From Veillonella sp. AM51-8BH (GTDB lineage: Bacteria > Bacillota > Negativicutes > Veillonellales > Veillonellaceae): a DNA stretch of 17,100 bases. The translations under genes and the position numbers were made by a program. Of the stretch, positions 15,041 to 17,100 are shown one piece after another (the stretch's first letter is position 1; each line of letters opens with the position of its first letter). Where the stretch lies: assembly GCF_003463825.1 (NCBI RefSeq), contig NZ_QSDY01000038.1, positions 1 through 17,100 on the forward strand, written 5' to 3'. The notes beneath the pieces are model-generated. The model was given only the letters and a program-made list of their open reading frames with translations, had not been told where the DNA came from and did not search any database.

Positions 15041-15367
15041 TTAATCATTTGGATCATCTACATAATCAATTTCTGCATAACCTGCAGATAAGTAAATTGT
15101 ATGTAAAGTATCAGCTGGAATAGAGTAGGAATCTCCTTTTTCATATCGTGTTGATTTGCCATCAATTGTCAATTCACAGAAACCATTAACTACTATTGTA
15201 AATTGTTCTGCATGTTTGTGTTCAGGGAATGTTAACTCCTGTTCTGTTTCTACATAGTAAATAGTTGCTTGTGCAGTATGGTCGACATATACATGTAACC
15301 CTGGGATTCCATAATCACGTTTTGGCATTTTATGAATAATTTTTGAAAAACTTGATTTAAATGACAT
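15041..15367 (-). CDS. Small single-domain cupin protein
   Basis: Cytoplasmic single-domain cupin of 108 residues; the reaction or ligand cannot be deduced. Motif 1 is PEHKHAEQFTIVVNGFCELTIDG (48-70) with candidate metal ligands His50, His52 and Glu54 or Gln55. Motif 2 is GDSYSIPADTLHT (78-90) with His89. The N-terminal 30 residues (SFKSSFSKIIHKMPKRDYG) are basic. The start ATG has TAGGAG about 6 bases upstream on the minus strand. It follows the SLC13 gene by 78 bases in the same direction and probably shares its transcript. Such cupins often act as sensor or epimerase/decarboxylase-like partners of small-acid metabolism; here that is only a suggestion. Confidence 0.85.
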   Translation of the reverse strand: MSFKSSFSKIIHKMPKRDYGIPGLHVYVDHTAQATIYYVETEQELTFPEHKHAEQFTIVVNGFCELTIDGKSTRYEKGDSYSIPADTLHTIYLSAGYAEIDYVDDPND

Positions 15368-15413
15368 GACTTAACTCCTATTAATATTGTAAGTAAAAAT
15401 AAAGTAGTTTTAT

Positions 15414-15438
15414 TGATAAATAATAATATATATTATCA
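15414..15438 (-). repeat. A/T-only palindrome between SLC13 and cupin genes
   Basis: TGATAA (15414-15419) and TTATCA (15433-15438) flank and overlap a perfect 14-base palindrome (15423-15436). It begins 8 bases beyond the SLC13 stop. As RNA it would be a weak hairpin; as DNA it vaguely resembles Fur/PerR-type A/T palindromes, without a good match. Confidence 0.35.
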
Positions 15439-15445
15439 TGTGATT

Positions 15446-16939
15446 TTAGGCAATTCCAATCCAGTGCCAGTATGTTAGGGCAAATACGAGCATCATAACA
15501 TAGCCGATGATAGTTAATGGAATGCCTGTAGTCATAAATGTTTTTACGTCGAATGTGTCGGTACCGTAAGCTACCATACCTTGTGGAGAGTTTACTGGTA
15601 ATACTAGACCGAAGCAGATAGCGTATTGCATGAGCATGGTTACGCCAATTGGGTTAAGACCTTCTGCATTGTGACCTACTACGATGGATATAACGATAGG
15701 AATCATAGCAGAGGAGAGGGCTGTAGCAGATGCAAAGCCTAGGTGGATAACAATGAGGAAGGCAGCCATTACAGCAATTAAGATGAATACGCTGGCGCTT
15801 TCAAGAGAAAAGGCGTTTACGAATACTTGAGCAAGCCAAGTGGCTGCCTTTGTTTTCAGTAATACAGAGCCAAGACCTATACCTGCACCAAACATAACGA
15901 TGGAACCCCAGTCGATGTTTGGCTGTGCAAATTTCCAATCCATAATGCCAATCTTAGGGAAGAAGAATAATGCGATAGCTACAATTGTTGTAGTTGTTGT
16001 ATCGATAGAATGTAGCTTGCCACCGGTAGCCCATAATGCGAGAAGACCGATAGAAATACATAACAGTTTCTTTTCATCAGTACTCATAGGACCGATTTCT
16101 TGGCGCATTTTAGCGAGTTGTATATCGCCACCTACAAGTTCCTTGAACTCTGGCTTAATTAATGCTTGTGTTAAGAAGTAGGCGATGATAACCATAATGA
16201 TGGAGAATGGAGCCGCTGCAGTAAGCCAATCTATCCAGCTAATAGATGTATTCATCTGAGTTTGTATAAAGCCTACAGCCACAAGATTTTGAGCGGCAGC
16301 CGTTTGAATCATAATATTCCAGAACGTATCGGCTTGTACGGCACCTACCATGAGTAGAGCGGCTACGCGGCTTTTACGTTCAATACCTAAGTTCTCAACA
16401 ATACCAATGATAATCGGTGCTAAGCAAGCAATACGAGCTGTTGCACTGGGTACGAAGAAGGCGAGGATAAGTCCTGTAATAATAACACCTAAATAAATAC
16501 GACTTACCTTAGTACCAACGCTAGATAGTACTAACATGGCGATACGACGATCGAGACCCGTTTTACGCATAGCTACAGAGATAAACATAGCAGCACCTAC
16601 GAGAATCATGGCTGGTGAAGAATAACCAGAAATGATCAGCTTCAAGGCATTGGCTGTGCCCATAGCCTTGGCAGGTGCTTCGGGATTTGGTGAGAATCCT
16701 AATAGTAAAGCGGTAAGTGCAGTAATCATGGTAGCACTTACTGGATAGGAAACAGCTGAGGTCATCCATAAGATGATGGCAAAGGCGAGGACGCCAATCA
16801 TACGATGACCGCCGGTAGATAATGTTTCCGGTGTAGGCAATAATAAAATACCGCCTAAAACAATAAAGGATAAAATAAGTCCAATATTTTGAGCAGTTGT
16901 ACGCGCCTTTTGTGGAGGGGCAGTAGTTGTTACACTCAT
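15446..16939 (-). CDS. SLC13/DASS family anion transporter
   Basis: Integral membrane carrier of 497 residues, of the divalent anion:sodium symporter / CitT group, expected to move di- or tricarboxylates such as malate, succinate, tartrate or citrate. A cytosolic N-terminus is followed by about 12-14 hydrophobic segments. The two family signature sites are PSATAR (164-169) and ASATALSS (403-410), where most members have Ser-Asn-Thr. NSPQGMVAYGT (450-460) corresponds to the conserved C-terminal substrate-site loop. GAGIGLGSVL (351-360) is also typical. The ATG has AAGGAG 8 bases upstream. It is the first gene of a two-gene minus-strand unit with the cupin. Its upstream region carries a 14-base dyad and a tandem-repeat array. 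Confidence 0.9.
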   Translation of the reverse strand: MSVTTTAPPQKARTTAQNIGLILSFIVLGGILLLPTPETLSTGGHRMIGVLAFAIILWMTSAVSYPVSATMITALTALLLGFSPNPEAPAKAMGTANALKLIISGYSSPAMILVGAAMFISVAMRKTGLDRRIAMLVLSSVGTKVSRIYLGVIITGLILAFFVPSATARIACLAPIIIGIVENLGIERKSRVAALLMVGAVQADTFWNIMIQTAAAQNLVAVGFIQTQMNTSISWIDWLTAAAPFSIIMVIIAYFLTQALIKPEFKELVGGDIQLAKMRQEIGPMSTDEKKLLCISIGLLALWATGGKLHSIDTTTTTIVAIALFFFPKIGIMDWKFAQPNIDWGSIVMFGAGIGLGSVLLKTKAATWLAQVFVNAFSLESASVFILIAVMAAFLIVIHLGFASATALSSAMIPIVISIVVGHNAEGLNPIGVTMLMQYAICFGLVLPVNSPQGMVAYGTDTFDVKTFMTTGIPLTIIGYVMMLVFALTYWHWIGIA

Positions 16940-16961
16940 AATAAAACTCCTTTCAATTTGT

Positions 16962-16975
16962 GTAATACCTATTAC
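16962..16975 (-). promoter_or_regulatory. Perfect dyad just upstream of the SLC13 gene
   Basis: GTAATA-CC-TATTAC is an exact inverted repeat 22 bases before the SLC13 start, between its ribosome site and a candidate promoter (TTTATA at 17007-17002, TATTAT at 16984-16979, minus strand). The position fits a repressor operator overlapping the transcription start. Confidence 0.45.
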
Positions 16976-16997
16976 TGTATAATAATAAATAAGGTAA

Positions 16998-17100
16998 ACT
17001 ATATAAACTAGACTATCCTATAAAGTATACTATTCTATAAAGTACACTATCCTATAATATACGCTATTCTATAAGGCACACTATATAGCTAGACTATTTT
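16998..17100. repeat. 17-bp tandem repeat array upstream of the SLC13 gene
   Basis: Four direct 17-base units lie head to tail at 17012-17028, 17029-17045, 17046-17062 and 17063-17079, consensus ACTAT(C/T)CTATAAAGTAC. The sixth base alternates C,T,C,T, suggesting duplication as a 34-base pair. The array is bracketed by related elements, ACTATATAAACTAG (16998-17011) and ACTATATAGCTAG (17080-17092), the latter followed by a further ACTAT at the window edge. The array probably continues beyond 17100. Confidence 0.85.

Noticed and set aside
15414..15438. Fur/PerR box
   Set aside because: Only A/T palindromy in an A/T-rich gap; no good match to either consensus, and it lies after a stop codon inside a likely operon.
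17012..17100. CRISPR array reading of the 17-bp repeats
   Set aside because: The units are contiguous without spacers, too short and A+T-rich; no cas gene is near.

Overview
The window reads as a low-GC Firmicute chromosome, most likely a Negativicutes species close to Veillonella. This rests on recognising gene order and protein style; no database search was run. The block alaS - ireB - ruvX - DUF1292 - mltG - trmR - trhP is the classical Firmicutes alaS/yrzL/yrrK/yrzB/yrrL/yrrM/yrrO neighbourhood. thrS carries a T-box leader. The right end holds organic-acid-type transporters, which suits an organic-acid fermenter (inference).

Layout. From 208 to 2111 are two envelope genes, a membrane-anchored family 2 glycosyltransferase and a secreted PG-binding/NlpC-P60 hydrolase, followed by a strong terminator. 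From 2328 to 6102 are alaS and the tight trio ireB, ruvX and DUF1292, with its own promoter and a 5' hairpin, closed by a terminator near 6116-6158. From 6273 to 9551 are mltG, with an unusual long C-terminal tail, then a frameshifted trmR and an intact trhP. The last two are the methylation and hydroxylation halves of tRNA wobble-uridine mo5U synthesis. From 9648 to 10974 are a DUF4911 protein and a secreted protein I cannot name. From 10975 to 11528 the sequence is all RNA structure: a large composite terminator-like hairpin, a promoter and the thrS T-box. thrS runs to 13439.

From 13440 to 13655 lies an intergenic region with a 3' hairpin, a -10-like element and a long composite hairpin just upstream of an MFS transporter gene (13656-14861). 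A bidirectional terminator separates it from a minus-strand pair, an SLC13/DASS anion transporter followed by a small cupin. Upstream of the SLC13 gene, running off the right edge, is an A+T-rich array of 17-bp tandem repeats.

The most notable points are a one-base lesion in trmR that can be placed by the family motif it breaks, the 17-bp repeat array at the SLC13 promoter, the structured leader of the MFS gene, the mltG tail, and two Ser-Ala-Thr motifs in the SLC13 protein where the family normally has Ser-Asn-Thr. I see no mobile element, CRISPR array, tRNA, rRNA or phage gene. Nothing here is clearly a complete new multi-gene system.
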